From positions 992,001 to 1,056,000 of the forward strand of contig OZ218953.1 in NCBI GenBank assembly GCA_965112735.1: a stretch of DNA of 64,000 nt, in the 5' to 3' direction. Under the pieces are notes generated by a model, which was not told the DNA's origin, searched no databases, and saw only the letters and a list, made by a program, of their open reading frames with translations. Below, piece by piece: positions 11,694-23,931 of this stretch (the first letter of the stretch is position 1; each line of letters starts with the position of its first letter). Made by a program: the position numbers and the translations under genes. Source of the stretch: Phaeosaccion multiseriatum. Lineage: Eukaryota; Ochrophyta, other classes.

Positions 11694-13860
11694 CCCTGCC
11701 TGTCTGCCTGCCTGTCTACCTGCCTGCCCGCAGTGGAGTGGGCATTTTCCGGACCGCTCTCGAGATCAGCGCCGCCCGAGACAAAGTCATCAAGGTGTCC
11801 ACGGGCTCCAAGGCGCTGGACGCCATCCTCGGGGGGGGGGTTGAGACAGGATCCATCACGGAGCTGGTACGTAAAGCGGGCTGCGAGGTCTGTTTCTTGT
11901 TCATTTAACCTTGCTCGCCTGCATGCTTGGGTGGTGGAGCGGGCCATGCTTCCTGCTTCTTCTACCCGGCCCTTGTCCAACCCTCATCGCGCTGTCCTCT
12001 GTCTTTGTTGGTTTGCCCCCCCATTGCTTGCTTTACCGTGGCCACCTATAGTTCGGCGAGTTCCGCACCGGCAAGACTCAGCTCTGCCACACCCTCTGCG
12101 TCACCAGCCAGCTGGGCAGAGACCTGGGAGGAGCTGAGGTGGGAGGACTGAGAGTGGGGGGGAAGAGACCGAGTTAGCCTAGCCAAATGGAGTCAGCCAG
12201 CCCACAGCTGGTCAAGCCCCTCTCCCCCTATATAAGGGCGTCAGTGAGTCTAACATTGATCCCTTCTCTCCCCTTTTGCGGTGGTACCCCAGGGTCGAAG
12301 TGTCTACATCGACACGGAAGGCAACTTCCGACCCGAGCGCGTCGCCGCCGTCGCCAAACGCTTTGGTCTCTCCGTGGATGACACGCTCGATAACGTGCTA
12401 CACACACGAGTGCAGACACACGAGCAGCAGATGGAGGTGGTCAAGGAGGTAAGTAGTCTCAGTCACTCGAGGGGAGCGAGCGAAGGCATTGCTCAAGGCA
12501 GGGTGTGGAGCATGGCAAAGAAGAAAGAGAGTCGAGTCGAGTCTAGTGAATGTATGTTATGCCCTGACAATTATCTCCCTTATTAATTGTGTGCTCCTTC
12601 GGTGCAGGTCGCGGCGTTGGCCACCACGTCGGGCCCGATTCACGTCGTGATCGTTGATTCCGTCATCTCAAAGTTTCGCACTGGTGAGTGAAGGTCGGGC
12701 TACCGTTGCACCTCTCTCACCCGCGGCTCTTTGGTAGGGTGCTTTTTTCGCTCCTTCACCCTCGCTCATTTTCGCTGTTCGCGTGGCTTAAATCGCCCCA
12801 TCGCCCTCTCTCACTCTTTGCTCGAGCGGCTGAACGCGATGCTTTGCCCTCGCTCGCTCGCTGCTCGTGCGGCTGACCTCGCTCTCGCTACACCCCCATG
12901 CCATACGCCACTTTCAACTTCCCCTTAAATCAAGAGTTCTGTGGCCGAGGAGAGCTCTCGGAGCGGCAGCAGAAGCTCGGGCGGCACATGAGCCAGCTCA
13001 CGCAGGTGTGTACATACACTGGATACACTGGACGGTCGCACATCTCGCCCAAGGACGTGGCTCGCGGCTCGTTGTCACTTCCATCCACTCCCATCCTTGA
13101 GCAATGCATGCTGATTGTCATCGCCCACATTCAGCGCACATGGCCCTCTGACCCACACCCACGCGCCCGTTCTTGCTTCTTCGCTCTTCCTGTGGCTCGC
13201 AGCTCGCGGAGGAGTTCAACATCGCCGTCGTCATCTGCAACCAAGGTGCCTGGCTACGCCAACCCCGCTTCCCTCTCGCCTTCGATGTGCCTGGTGCCAC
13301 ACCACCAACTGTGACTAACGGCCCTTCCTCTCGTGGCGCCCATCCCTTGCCCTGCATGCCTTGTTCTGCCCCATGACATCGCACGTATGCACCCATCCAC
13401 GCGCGCACGCACGCACGCACCCACACGCCCACGCACCCCAGTCATGTCCGACCCCGGGGCCATGAGCATGTTCGTGACCGTGAAGCCTGTTGGCGGCCAC
13501 GTCATTGCTCACGCCTCTACCACGCGGGTACTGCTCAAGAAGGGCAAGGGGGACGAGAGAATCGCCCGCATCTTCGACTCGCCCTCCATGCCCGAGGCGG
13601 ATGCAACTTACGTGGTGAGTACTCTTGATCTCTTCTGTCTCATTGTTTCAAGAGGGGCGTGCCGAAGGTCGACAGAAGGGTTGCCCCATGTGAAGAAGGC
13701 AATTTGACACTCCGCCTCCTCTCTGGTCACGATCATTGCCCCCACCCTCCTCATGCACTGCCATCCACTGCCATCCATCCCTCCCCGGCCTATGTTTGGC
13801 CCTGATTGCTTGGTTGGGCCTACGCAGATCGGCGAAGGAGGCATCGCCGACGTTTCGTGA
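10885..13860 (+). CDS. DMC1: Meiotic recombinase DMC1 (RecA/RAD51 family)
   Basis: Exons: 10885-11019, 11184-11350, 11518-11541, 11734-11866, 12052-12138, 12293-12448, 12608-12683, 12935-13005, 13203-13245, 13442-13614, 13828-13860, giving 365 residues, normal for the family. ATG 10885 has good context (AACCATGG); an in-frame codon at 10795 is not ATG. After an acidic N terminus comes the helix-hairpin-helix domain. The core has Walker A GEFRTGKT (about 155-162), Walker B VVIVD (about 247-251), [13 protein letters not shown], and [12 protein letters not shown] near the C terminus. GGH rather than the GGN usual in RAD51, and the SDPGAM segment, favour DMC1. The protein forms filaments on single-stranded DNA for meiotic strand exchange between homologues. 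The third exon is only 24 bases (VAKKLDH). RAD51 is the alternative. Confidence 0.92.
11634..11730 (+). repeat. (CCTG)n microsatellite before a DMC1 acceptor
   Basis: CTGC/CCTG tetranucleotide repeats run to within a few bases of the CAG acceptor at 11731-11733 of DMC1 intron 3. It is a repeat in polypyrimidine-tract position, like many others in this window. Confidence 0.9.
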
Positions 13861-14650
13861 GGAGCAGGATCTCCATCTCTTTGAGGACTGAGAACGCTCT
13901 CACAGACGGACCAGTGCGAGAGGAAGGCACACTTCACACTGCCATCCCATGCCCGCCCGGTATGTGCTCGCTATAGTAGATAGTCCACCGCCATTTCCAC
14001 TCCAGAAGCCGGGTGTGTGCGAGAGAAGCTCTAGCGACTCGAACGAAGAAGAAGGTCACGCCGCTTCCGAAGGGATGTTACAGTTACAGCGACAGGCGTA
14101 TTGCAAAGACAATTGAGGGGCTGCGGAGAGGACTCTACTCAGTTTTAGAGTGCTCCTACTTACTAGACCTCTGTAGCGCATGGAGAGGGAACATTGTCGC
14201 GTTTTATAGGATAGGCATTCTTGATATGCCTGGCGCGCCTAGCAAGAGAGAGAGACAAGCACCCAGTCAGACCAACGCAACAAGTGATTCACAACTCGAG
14301 CAGTATTGAATAGAATAAGGAGGCAATCCCCGCTCGAAGAGAATGCTTGGGCTGCTGCTGCTTCCACATCCCCACTAGCGCTTGTACAGCTCTCGTCCCC
14401 TGCCCCCACCTCGCTTCCCCTCCCCTCCCCTCCCCAACATGACCGATGTGATCTGCAGCCAGGGTCTGCCTGTGCCGACAGCACTGACTGTGATTGGCAT
14501 TCCTCCATCCTGGTGCTCACCTTTCCTTCACGCCTCCCTGCCTTCTGTCTATAGTACGCACGCACCCACCCACCTACCCACCCACGCACACATCCACGCA
14601 CGCACGCACGCACGCACGCACGCACCCACCCATCACACTCCCATTCACCC

Positions 14651-14870
14651 GTGATGCGCTATGGAGCTATCGCCCAAAGCTGCGCTATTGGCCCGTTGGC
14701 ACGCATCAAAAGCTTATGGCGTGCTGGCTGGCGCTGGCCAAAGCTACTGGTAGTGCGGCGACTGCACCGGCGAATAGAGCTGATAGCGTGCCGGCTGGCG
14801 CCAGCAATAGTTGGTTGGGGGGTTGGTTGACGCCGGCAACAGCGATAGCTCAATAGAGCCTCAGGGGTCG
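14651..14870. mobile_element. MITE-like GATAGC/CTGGCGCC element, copy 1
   Basis: About 220 bp made of short inverted modules such as AGCTATCGCC, GCTGGCGC and GATAGC. It starts with GTGATGCGCTATGG and ends in GATAGCTCAATAGAG and CCTCAGGGGTCGACC. The end resembles the reverse complement of the GACCCCTGA edge at 32099 and the CCCTGG edge at 37562. It sits between simple repeats and the duplicated DMC1 exon. There is no coding capacity. A non-autonomous DNA transposon is the likeliest reading, and exact borders are uncertain. Confidence 0.5.
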
Positions 14871-14886
14871 ACCCCCCTACACCCCA

Positions 14887-15045
14887 GTGATGTCCGACCC
14901 TTGGGGCCATGAGCATGTTCGTGACCGTGACGCCTGTTGGCGGCCACGTCATTGCTCACGCCTCTACCACGCGCGTACTGCTCAAGAAGGGCAAGTGGGA
15001 CGAGAGAATCGCCCGCATCTTCGACTCGCCCTCCATGCCCGAAAG
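14887..15045 (+). pseudogene. Duplicated, frameshifted DMC1 exon 10 fragment
   Basis: Nearly identical to DMC1 exon 10 (13442-13600), from ATGTCCGACCC through GACTCGCCCTCCATGCCCGA. The copy reads GACCCTTGGGGCC where the gene reads GACCCCGGGGCC, one base longer, which breaks the frame after five codons. It also has GTGACG for GTGAAG and GGGCAAGTGG for GGGCAAGGGG. The copy diverges at the exon's last codons, but a piece of the following intron (GATCTCTTCTGTCTCA, 13626 and 15089) recurs, so the duplication was genomic rather than retroposed. No other DMC1 exon is present here. Confidence 0.88.
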
Positions 15046-15370
15046 GAAGGTCGTTTCTGATTTCAGTCCCTCTCTACTCTTCGCCCCGATCTCTTCTGTC
15101 TCAAGCGCATGTCATGAAGTCTCATGAAGACTTACTTCTCAAGTACATTACAGGTGCGTGTACGTGTGTGTGTGCGTGTGTGTGTACGTGTCGTGTTTTG
15201 TTCAGTTGAGTTTCATTCTGTTACTTAGACCCCTTAACCAGCAATGAGTGTGCGTGTCAACGACGCAGGGCCCTGTCAGCTTCTGCCCGTATACAAAAAA
15301 ATACCACTCAAATTGCGGAAATAGCACTTGCTCAAACACCCCTCCCATCTCTCCGTACAGAGCTCTCATT

Positions 15371-15427
15371 TCAAGCTCCTCCTTCTCCTCCTCCTCCTCC
15401 TCCTCCTCCTCCTCCTCCTGCTCCTCT

Positions 15428-15462
<35 letters not shown>

Positions 15463-15663
15463 TTCCTCCTCCTCCTCCTCCTCCTCCTCCTCCTCCTCCT
15501 CCTCCTCCTCCTCCTCTTCCTCCTCCTCCTCCTCCTCCTCCTCCTCCTCCTCCTCCTCATTTTCCTCCTCCTCCACCTCCTCCTCCTCCTCCTCCTCCTC
15601 CTGCTCCTCCTCCTGCTCCTCCTCCTCCTCCTCCACCACCACCACCACCACCACCACCTCCTC
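15371..15663 (+). repeat. (TCC)n microsatellite
   Basis: About 290 bp of TCC/CTC trinucleotides with occasional CTT and TGC, ending in CCACCACCACC. It lies downstream of the minus-strand gene's stop and belongs to no intron I could define. All frames are open, giving spurious poly-Ser, poly-Leu and poly-Glu products. Confidence 0.95.
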
Positions 15664-15985
15664 CTCCTTACTAGCCATCCGCATAACACCCTTAACATAC
15701 ACCCCCAAAATTCTATCCCCTACCCAAAATAATACTTGTCGTAGTACTGCAGCAAAAAAGCAAATAACTTCTTTATACATACATCCCAATGACCCAACTC
15801 CCTGCTCCTCAAGCATGGCACAGCTGCCTCCCTCCCTCCCTCCCTCCCTCCCTCACACCTTCCTTTCCAAAGCGCGCTTCTTCAAGCTCTGTAGTAGCTT
15901 GACATCGCTTCCTCCGTCTCCGGAAATAACCTCGCCCCTCCTCCTCCTCCTCAGTCCCTCTCTTGCTGTGATGCGGCCTTCATCC

Positions 15986-16974
15986 TCACAACTCGTCCAT
16001 TTGGTTGTGGAGCTGCAGGTGCTCCTGCACCCTCGCTGCCTCTCTCCGTGTGTTGGGTGAGTCCATCTCCCTTGACGGGTTAAAAAAAGACGACGCCCGA
16101 GAGGATGAGGGAAAATTCTCACTACCCGTCGTCCAGGACGAGTTGGAATCGAACTCTTCATCATCGTCCTCGTCCCCGTCCACCATTTGCCGGCGGTTGA
16201 AGCTCCCCGGTGCCTGCTTGGCGTTCTGTTGCCGATAGAAGGTTCTCTTGCCGTCTCCGGACATGTGGGGAGGGAACACAGGGGCTTCCTTGGTGAAGAT
16301 CAATTGTTCTTCCGTGTTGCGTCGCGGGTATTCCATGGAGAGCGGCTGATTGCTCAGTTCGAAGAGACGTGGGGGCGCCCTTGCTTCGGCGTCTTCCCGC
16401 ACGGGTTGGTGCTTCGTGGCTGTGAGGAGGTGAGGGAGGGGGAGGGCATGCAAGCAGGGAGGGAGGAGGGGGGGGTAGACAGAAAGAGGGGAATGCAGTT
16501 TTGTATTCAATGTGTGCTTTGCCTCAAAAACCGGGTCGATGGACGTGTGCATGGATGGATGGATGGATGGGTGGAAGGGTGGGTGGGTGGAAGGGTGGTA
16601 CATGGGGCCAGTCTTAAATGGATAACAGAGGATATGTATCCACTGTTGGCTGGTGAAAGTGATGTGGGTAGGGTCTAACAAACTGTAAATGCGCGTTCTA
16701 CCTTACCTTCCACTCCGCTCCTTTTCCAGTCCACACAAGCTTGTTTCAGCTCTCGTCCAAGCAGGCGGTACCACTCTCGAGAGCGGGATCTATGGGCGGG
16801 GAGGGAGGGGGGGCACACGGAGAGAAGAGAAAGAGACAGAGTTAGGAGAGAGGGAGAGTAAAGAGAGAGAGATGACAATTGACCACAGATATCCAAAAGG
16901 CAGTGCACGGGTGGGTGCCTTCGCTCGCATCTCCAAAGCGCCCTCCAACAGAACGCAACAAGGGAAAGGAAGAC

Positions 16975-17033
<59 letters not shown>

Positions 17034-18782
17034 ACCGAACGTACTCCTTCCTCTGCTCATCTTCCTCCTCGTCGTTGTCCTCTCCATCCTCCCTTCGGCC
17101 GCAGCACTTGGCGCGGATGGCGCTGCACAGCTTGCTGAAGCCCGAGACGCCCTCGATAAACAGAGGCAGCGCCAATACCACAACGAGGGCAACCGAGCAT
17201 GCCATCATCAGTTTGAAAATGGTGCTGCGCCTGCTGTCGCTCAGGTCCTTGGCCACGAGAAGCACCAGAAAGCCCGCCATGATGGCCAAGTTCACCAGCG
17301 CAGTCAGGGCTGGGGACGGATGGAGTGGGGTGGGTGTAGAGGCGGGTAGGTAGGTAGGTAGGTAGGTAGGTAGGTAGGTAGGTAGGTAGGTAGGTAGGTA
17401 GGTAGGTAGGTAGGTAGGTAGGTAGGTAGGTAGGTAGGTAGGAAGGAAGGTAGGGAGGGAGGTAGGGAGGTAGGTAGGTAGGTAGGTAGGTAGGGAGGTA
17501 CGAAGGTAGGTGGGTAGGTAGGTAGGTAGGTAGGTAGGGAGGGAGGGAGGGAGGTGCACGTTACATGCGAGTCGAAAGGAAGGGAGTGAAGGGGAGGGAA
17601 GGGAAGAGAGGTTAAAACAGCAGCCACACCCACACATGTATACACTCCCTTACATAAATCACTCACTGACTCACTGACTCACTGACTTTCACCTCACCCA
17701 CCACCGAACCCCCTCACTCACCGGCTTCGATGAGCACCCATGTGTTGGTGAAGGGCCGGAGGGTTAGCAGAACGCAGCTCTCTACAAAGAAGAGCGACGC
17801 AACCACCAACGCGTCCACCACGGGCCCGCCAACTGTGAGAGCACCCGCTCCGATGAACGCCAGAACCGCTCCGCAGAAGCAAATGAATAAGAGGTAGTAC
17901 TTGCGAGAGCTCGTGAAGTCAGTGAAAGCCGGGGCGTGGCCGTTCATCACCACTCCGGACTCGGCTACGGTGAGGACTCCGCCTCGGGACAGTTCCAAGG
18001 AGGGCGTGGGGGCATCCCAGCGAGACACCGTGGAGTTGTTGGCTTTGATAGGGGAGTTAGAAGGAGGGGGGAGAGAAAGAGAGGGAGACAAAAGCGGGAG
18101 AGGCAAGTGAGAGTGAGAGGGAGAGGCTAGTGAGAAAGAAGCTTAGTCAGTCATGCCCCCTTGCGCGTGGGGAGGAGGGCAGGAGAGGGAGGGAGGGAGG
18201 GAGGGAGAGACGGAGAGAGGGAGAGGGAGAGACATCTCAAAACTCCAACAACGTACACACACACACAAACACACACACACACAAATACGTAATTGTTTCT
18301 ACGTTCATTGCCACAAGTCCATGTATATTTACCCTTGTCCAACAACTCACCCCCGCCAAGGCTGTTGGAGTCCCTTGCATCGACCGCATCCCTCGAGCGG
18401 AACTCGGCCGGACCCACCCACTCTCCATGCTGAAACTCATCAAGGCACGATCCTTGTTCTCCACGTCGTCGCCATGCCGCCTTACACTTGCCGAAGAAAG
18501 ACATGTCTCGAATGTAACTGTCTTCCCGGTAGCTCGCCTCGCGGTGTGACTCGACGGAGCGCTTAATCACGCGCCACGTGTAGAGGACAAGACCGACGGG
18601 CAGGAGGAGCATTAACACCGCTCCGACCTTGTGGGGGGTGCCACACGCGCTGAATGGGGGAGGGAGGGAGGGAGGGAGTGAGGAAGGGAGGGGGGCAAGG
18701 AGGCGAGGGAGGGGGGTAGTAAGAGAGACGAAAGAGAGAGAGAGCGAGAGAGAGACAGGCAGACAGGCAGACAGACAGACAT

Positions 18783-18837
<55 letters not shown>

Positions 18838-21800
18838 CACAGACAACACATGCCCCCACATGGCACCTCTTGCCCTTCCCTCGCCACCTCACCACCTCAC
18901 CACCTCATCACTTCACTCACCGAAGGGCGTGTATGACAACTGTGAGGTTCCCCTCGTACACAAAGATCAGGTACAAGAGCTCCACGTGGGGGAAGCTCAG
19001 CCACGGGTACATCTGTCAAAGGGCAGGCAGATGGCAGCACATGGGGGTGGGGGCGGGGGGGGGCACAGACACATATGCACCAATCGTCAGCATCAAGCAC
19101 CATTGCGGCAAAGGAAAGGCGGGCAGAGTGACGAGGAGGGAGGGTTGTGGAGGGGGGTCTCACTCACTCAGTCACTCAGTCAGTCAGTCAGTCAGTCTCT
19201 CACTCTCTCACTCACTCACTCACACTCACTCACTCACCAGAATGGGGAAAGGACGCACGCCTCCACTGAGGTTTCCAGCGCTGTCTCTGACGGCCATCTC
19301 CTGACTGAGCACGGCTGGGTGGTCCAGACTAAGTCCATTACGCTGGGCAGCGGCCACTTCGCTTGCTGCCTTCTCTCGGGACAGCCACACAGACGTGGCG
19401 ACTGTGATGTGTTGCGTCGGAGGTACGAACCAACGAACGAATGAACGCGCGAAGGGTGAGGTGGGGTGAGGAACAAACACACACCCAAGCTCGTAAAACA
19501 AGGCGAAAAAAACGATTAAAAAAAATACACGTCCGCCCGACACACTTACTTGCCACCACGAGAATATGCACCAGCATCAGCACCAAGAGACCACCCAGCA
19601 CGGCAATACTGTTGGCAGGCAGCGCCTTGCAAGAAGTAGGCTCGTATATCCACACGTTGATCCAGCCCAAGTGACTGCTGAAGGACTTGTACTCCTCGTC
19701 CTGCTCGTCCGAGGCAATGGTGCGAGTGAGGGCCATGAATTGAACTTCACGCACCAAGAGGGCGGCGGCGGCGGCGATAGGGCCCCTCGCTGAGGGGAGT
19801 AAGTCAGAGAGAGACGCCTTATTGGGGTCCTGGGCGTGTGCGGCGTTGCCCGCACTGCTGCCAAACATCCAGGTGAGGGCGGGGCAGATGGTGGCGAGGA
19901 TGGCGGAGGAGATGGCAGCGATGGTCACGGTGGTGATCACCTGTGCGGCACACAAACCACACAGAGGAGGAGGAGGAGGAGGAGGAGGAGGAGGAGGTGG
20001 TGGTGGTGGTGGTGGGAATGGAGGAGGAGGAGGAGGAGGAGGAGGAGGAGGAGGAGGAGGAGGAGGAGGTGGTGGTGGTGGTAATGGAGGAGGAGGAGGA
20101 GGAGGAGGAGGAGGAGGAGGAGGAGGAGGAGGAGGAGGAGGAGGAGGAGGAGGAGGAGGAGGAGGAGGAGGAGGCGGCGGCGGCGGGGCGGAAGAAAAGA
20201 GTTTAGCACAAGGACGAACGGGACGAACGACATCGAGACATGGACACGTGGATGCGCGTATGTGTAGTCAAAGCGGAAAGGAAGGAAGGCGGTGCCACAT
20301 CAATGTCATCATGACGAAACTAGCCCACCTTAAAAGTGCTTCACTCAAAGAGAAGAGAACGGAAGAGCTCACTCACTCACTCACTCACTCACTCAATCAC
20401 TCCACTCACTCCACTCACTCACTCTGACCACAATCACTGACTTACCGAGGCGGACGCCACCCCGATATTGTCATCGACTCCAACTTCCCCAGTGGGGTCC
20501 CTCCTGGACACCTCCACTCTCTCGGGCACCGGCTCAAGACCACACAAATCACCGTCAACGTCGGCATACACCGACTCTCCGCCTGTCTGTGACTCCACCC
20601 GGACGGTCTTGGACCCCGAACTCTCATCGGTTTCGATATTCATCTTCTCTCCGTAGGCCCCTGCTTCGTCAAAGTCAATGGAGATGGGGTTGCACTTGCT
20701 TTCGAAAGTTGTCATGTCCATCACCACCAGGGAAGTGTCGAATGAGAAACCGTCGGCGATTTGAACATCCTGCGTGGCAACCGCCGCTGTGATATTTGAT
20801 TGGAGAGGGAAGGGGGGGGGGGGGGGCGAGGAGGAGGGAGTTAAGGAAGGGAGGAGGCGACAGAGACCGGATGCTCGCTTAAGGCTGGTTCCGCACGCCT
20901 CTCTCCTCCCTCTCTCTCTCTTTCTATTTCTGTCCCTCTCCTTTTATCTCCCTCCTCTCCCTCTCTCGCACGCGCGTGTGGCAGCACTGACCCCCCCCCC
21001 ACCCCCGCCGGTTACCCTCAACCGAAGCAAAGCCTCAACTCACCGTTGGAAAGTGTGAGACAGGCCACCTCATCCCCTGTCACGTCCAAGGCCACACAAC
21101 ACCCCTCCTCTCTAAAGATGCCGCCGTCGCCAGCCATGGATACAATCTGGTAAGACGGGCCTGCGTTCTCCACCATGATGTCCCCCTGGGACAAGGTTCC
21201 TGTTCGGAGCAGAGGGGGAGGGAGGGGGCACGTCAGGGGGCGGGCGGGAGAAGGGAGAGTAAGTGGGATGGAGAGAGAGAGAGGGAGGGAGGAAAGAGAA
21301 GAGAGCGAGCGAGAGAGAGAGGGAGAGGGAAAGAGAAGAGAGAGTTAATACAAAACATTCCCACACTAGAAGCGAGCGACTCGCCCTTCCTCAATACTTC
21401 TGCAACACACATACACTCACACACTCACACACATACACACACACACACGCACACACACACACACACACGCTCACGTACCCTCGCATGCAGAGCTGGTGGT
21501 CTGCTCCTCCGTGGTCTCCTCCTCCGGCGCAGAAGTACCATCCCCAGTGGTGCCTCCATCTTCTGATGGAGAAGAGGTGGGAGCAAGGGTTGGGTTGAAT
21601 CGGGTCACCGAGGGGGGCAGGGTCAGCGACACAGACGTCGGGGAGGGGGTTGTTCCGTCCGGAGCGGGTGTCGCGTCATCTGCTGGGGAAGGTGTCGCAT
21701 CTGCCGGAGAGGGTGTGGTACCACTCTCAGAAGGGGAGGGAGTGGTGCCTGCCGGTGCGGGAGTGTCTTCATCATCACCGGGAGCAGGTGTAGGGTCATC

Positions 21801-22503
21801 AATACTCTCCGCGACAGGGGCGGGGGTGGGGTCAACACTAGCCGCACTGGGGGCACCTGTGGTCGGGGACACGGTTGCATCCCCCTCGGGAGACACGGTG
21901 GGCTCCTGAGAAAAGAGGGAATGGAAAGGGGGGAAACGGAGAGGGGGGGTGGGGGAGGGGGGACGGAGATGGACATAAAAAAACGAGGCGTTTGCTGGCT
22001 TGGAGGGTTGAAAATCTCAGCAATAATGACTCATCACTGCTTGGTCAAATGCTTGGTCAAATGCTTGACACCTGCTTGACACCTCCTTACCCCTTTCAGC
22101 TGCTTGACAGCTGCTGACCACCACCACAGCACACACGCACAATGACCCGTTAGCACAAAACACCGAGGGAGGCGGACAGAGGGAGCTATTGTACCTCCGT
22201 AATCTGCGCAGCAGGGGCTGGCGTGTCCTCGCTGTCAGCAGGAGCTGGTGTGTCCTCGCTATCCTCGCTCGGAGCAGGGGTCTCCGCGATGGGATTTGCC
22301 GTCGTTGAGGGCGCCGTCGGAGGGGCCGTGGGCGCCACAGTAGGGGGCGGCGAAGGAGCCTGAGGAGAGAGAGGGAGAGAGCGAATGAGAACGCAAGCCC
22401 GAGGGGAGGGAAGGCATGAGACCGTATACATCACACACACAGAGATCGAAAGAGAGAGAGAAAGGAGAGGGCGAGGGACAGTAATGAAACGAAAAACGAA
22501 TCG

Positions 22504-22559
<56 letters not shown>

Positions 22560-23114
22560 CCCTACCGCAGTAGGAGCAGGCGTCGATCCCGCCACTGAAG
22601 GGCCCACGGTCGGGGCCACCGTAGGTGCAGCAGTCGGCGTAGCTGTTGGTCGTGGCGTCGGTGGATGGGTCGTCGGAGTCGGTGGGTCGGGTATTGGCGC
22701 GGGGGAGGGGTCAGCAGTGACAAGGACCTCTGGGCCCCTGGTGGGTGGCTCAGACTCTAGAGGGACCGGTGAAGGTGTGGGCTCTGCTAATGGTGGCCGA
22801 GTTGGTTGTACAGTAGGGACCGGGGTGGGTGGTGCTATTGGAACCACAGTTGGATCTACAGGTGGTTTTCACAAGGCACGATTGCAAAACATGTGGTGAA
22901 CAGGCAGGCAGGGTGGGTGGCTGGCTGGCTGGTGGCGCGTGGTATCACGCAAGCAGCGACAGCAAGACAAAGGGGGGGAGGCATCACATCACATCACACT
23001 ATTCCCCATATTCCTCTACGATGGAGGGTAGATGGAGAGGGGGGGGGTGGCGTGTGGCAGCCCTCCATTCCTTCCTACACGTTACCGCGCTACCACCTCC
23101 ACCTCCTCTCTATC

Positions 23115-23158
<44 letters not shown>

Positions 23159-23899
23159 GACCTCTCAGACATGTACCGGACTGTCATACTTATTGCAGAA
23201 CAAACAGCAGTAACTGTTCCTCCACTCCCGCTGTACCACCAACTGCTGTACAAAGGGAGGGGCCATACCTGTGGGTACGGGCGTGGGCGTATCCGATGGG
23301 CAGTAGACATCAGCGACGGCAAGGGGCGTAGTCTCTCCAGACACGTCGCAGCTACCGAAAGCCGTCCACACGCAGTTGTCGCCGTCGCATCCAGCTGTGA
23401 CATCATCCGAGTCACAGCAGAAGCACGAGTACCTAGGAAAAACAAAACAAAAAAAAGGAAGGATATAAGCGTTGGTGCCCGTTTCACGAAAAGCGCCCGG
23501 GAGTGGTTAACACTTCACAGGAGCTCAAGAAAGCAAGTGGTGGCTGGGGACGGTAACGGACGGAGACAAGAGAAACAGGTCAAAACCACGCGAGCCCAAA
23601 ACACACACACACATACACACACACGCACACACACACACACACACACGCACCTGCAGGTGGCGCTAAAGCTGCACGTGACCTCCGCTTCCCAGTCCGACTG
23701 GGTACAGGGGCACTGAGCAGGGTTGCCAGAGGCGGCCACTGGTGGGTGTTGTGTTTGGGTAGCACACCCCCAAGACGGGACAGGACAGGATAGAAGAGAG
23801 GAGGAGAGAGAGAGAGAGGGACGGAGAGAGAGAGAGTGGAGATTTAGCATGGAAGCTGGCGCCGAAGTACAGGAGAAACAAAGACTTGACAACAACACC

Positions 23900-23931
<32 letters not shown>

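Larger units (their letters stand above)
13861..15985. other. Intergenic region with DMC1 duplicate, repeat element and TCC tract
   Basis: No intact gene was recognised between the DMC1 stop and the stop of the minus-strand membrane-protein gene. It holds CACG-type simple repeats (about 14555-14640), a GATAGC-rich inverted-repeat element (about 14651-14870), a broken DMC1 exon copy (14887-15045) and a long TCC tract (15371-15663). Long Glu-rich and Ser-rich frames over the TCC tract on both strands are repeat artefacts. Confidence 0.6.

Noticed and set aside
10885-13860. RAD51 rather than DMC1
   Set aside because: [12 protein letters not shown], the extended [13 protein letters not shown] end and the SDPGAM loop fit DMC1 better. 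A phylogeny would settle it.
15202-16060. Poly-Glu (minus) and poly-Ser (plus) frames of 200-270 codons
   Set aside because: Both come from the TCC microsatellite and have no non-repetitive protein sequence of their own.
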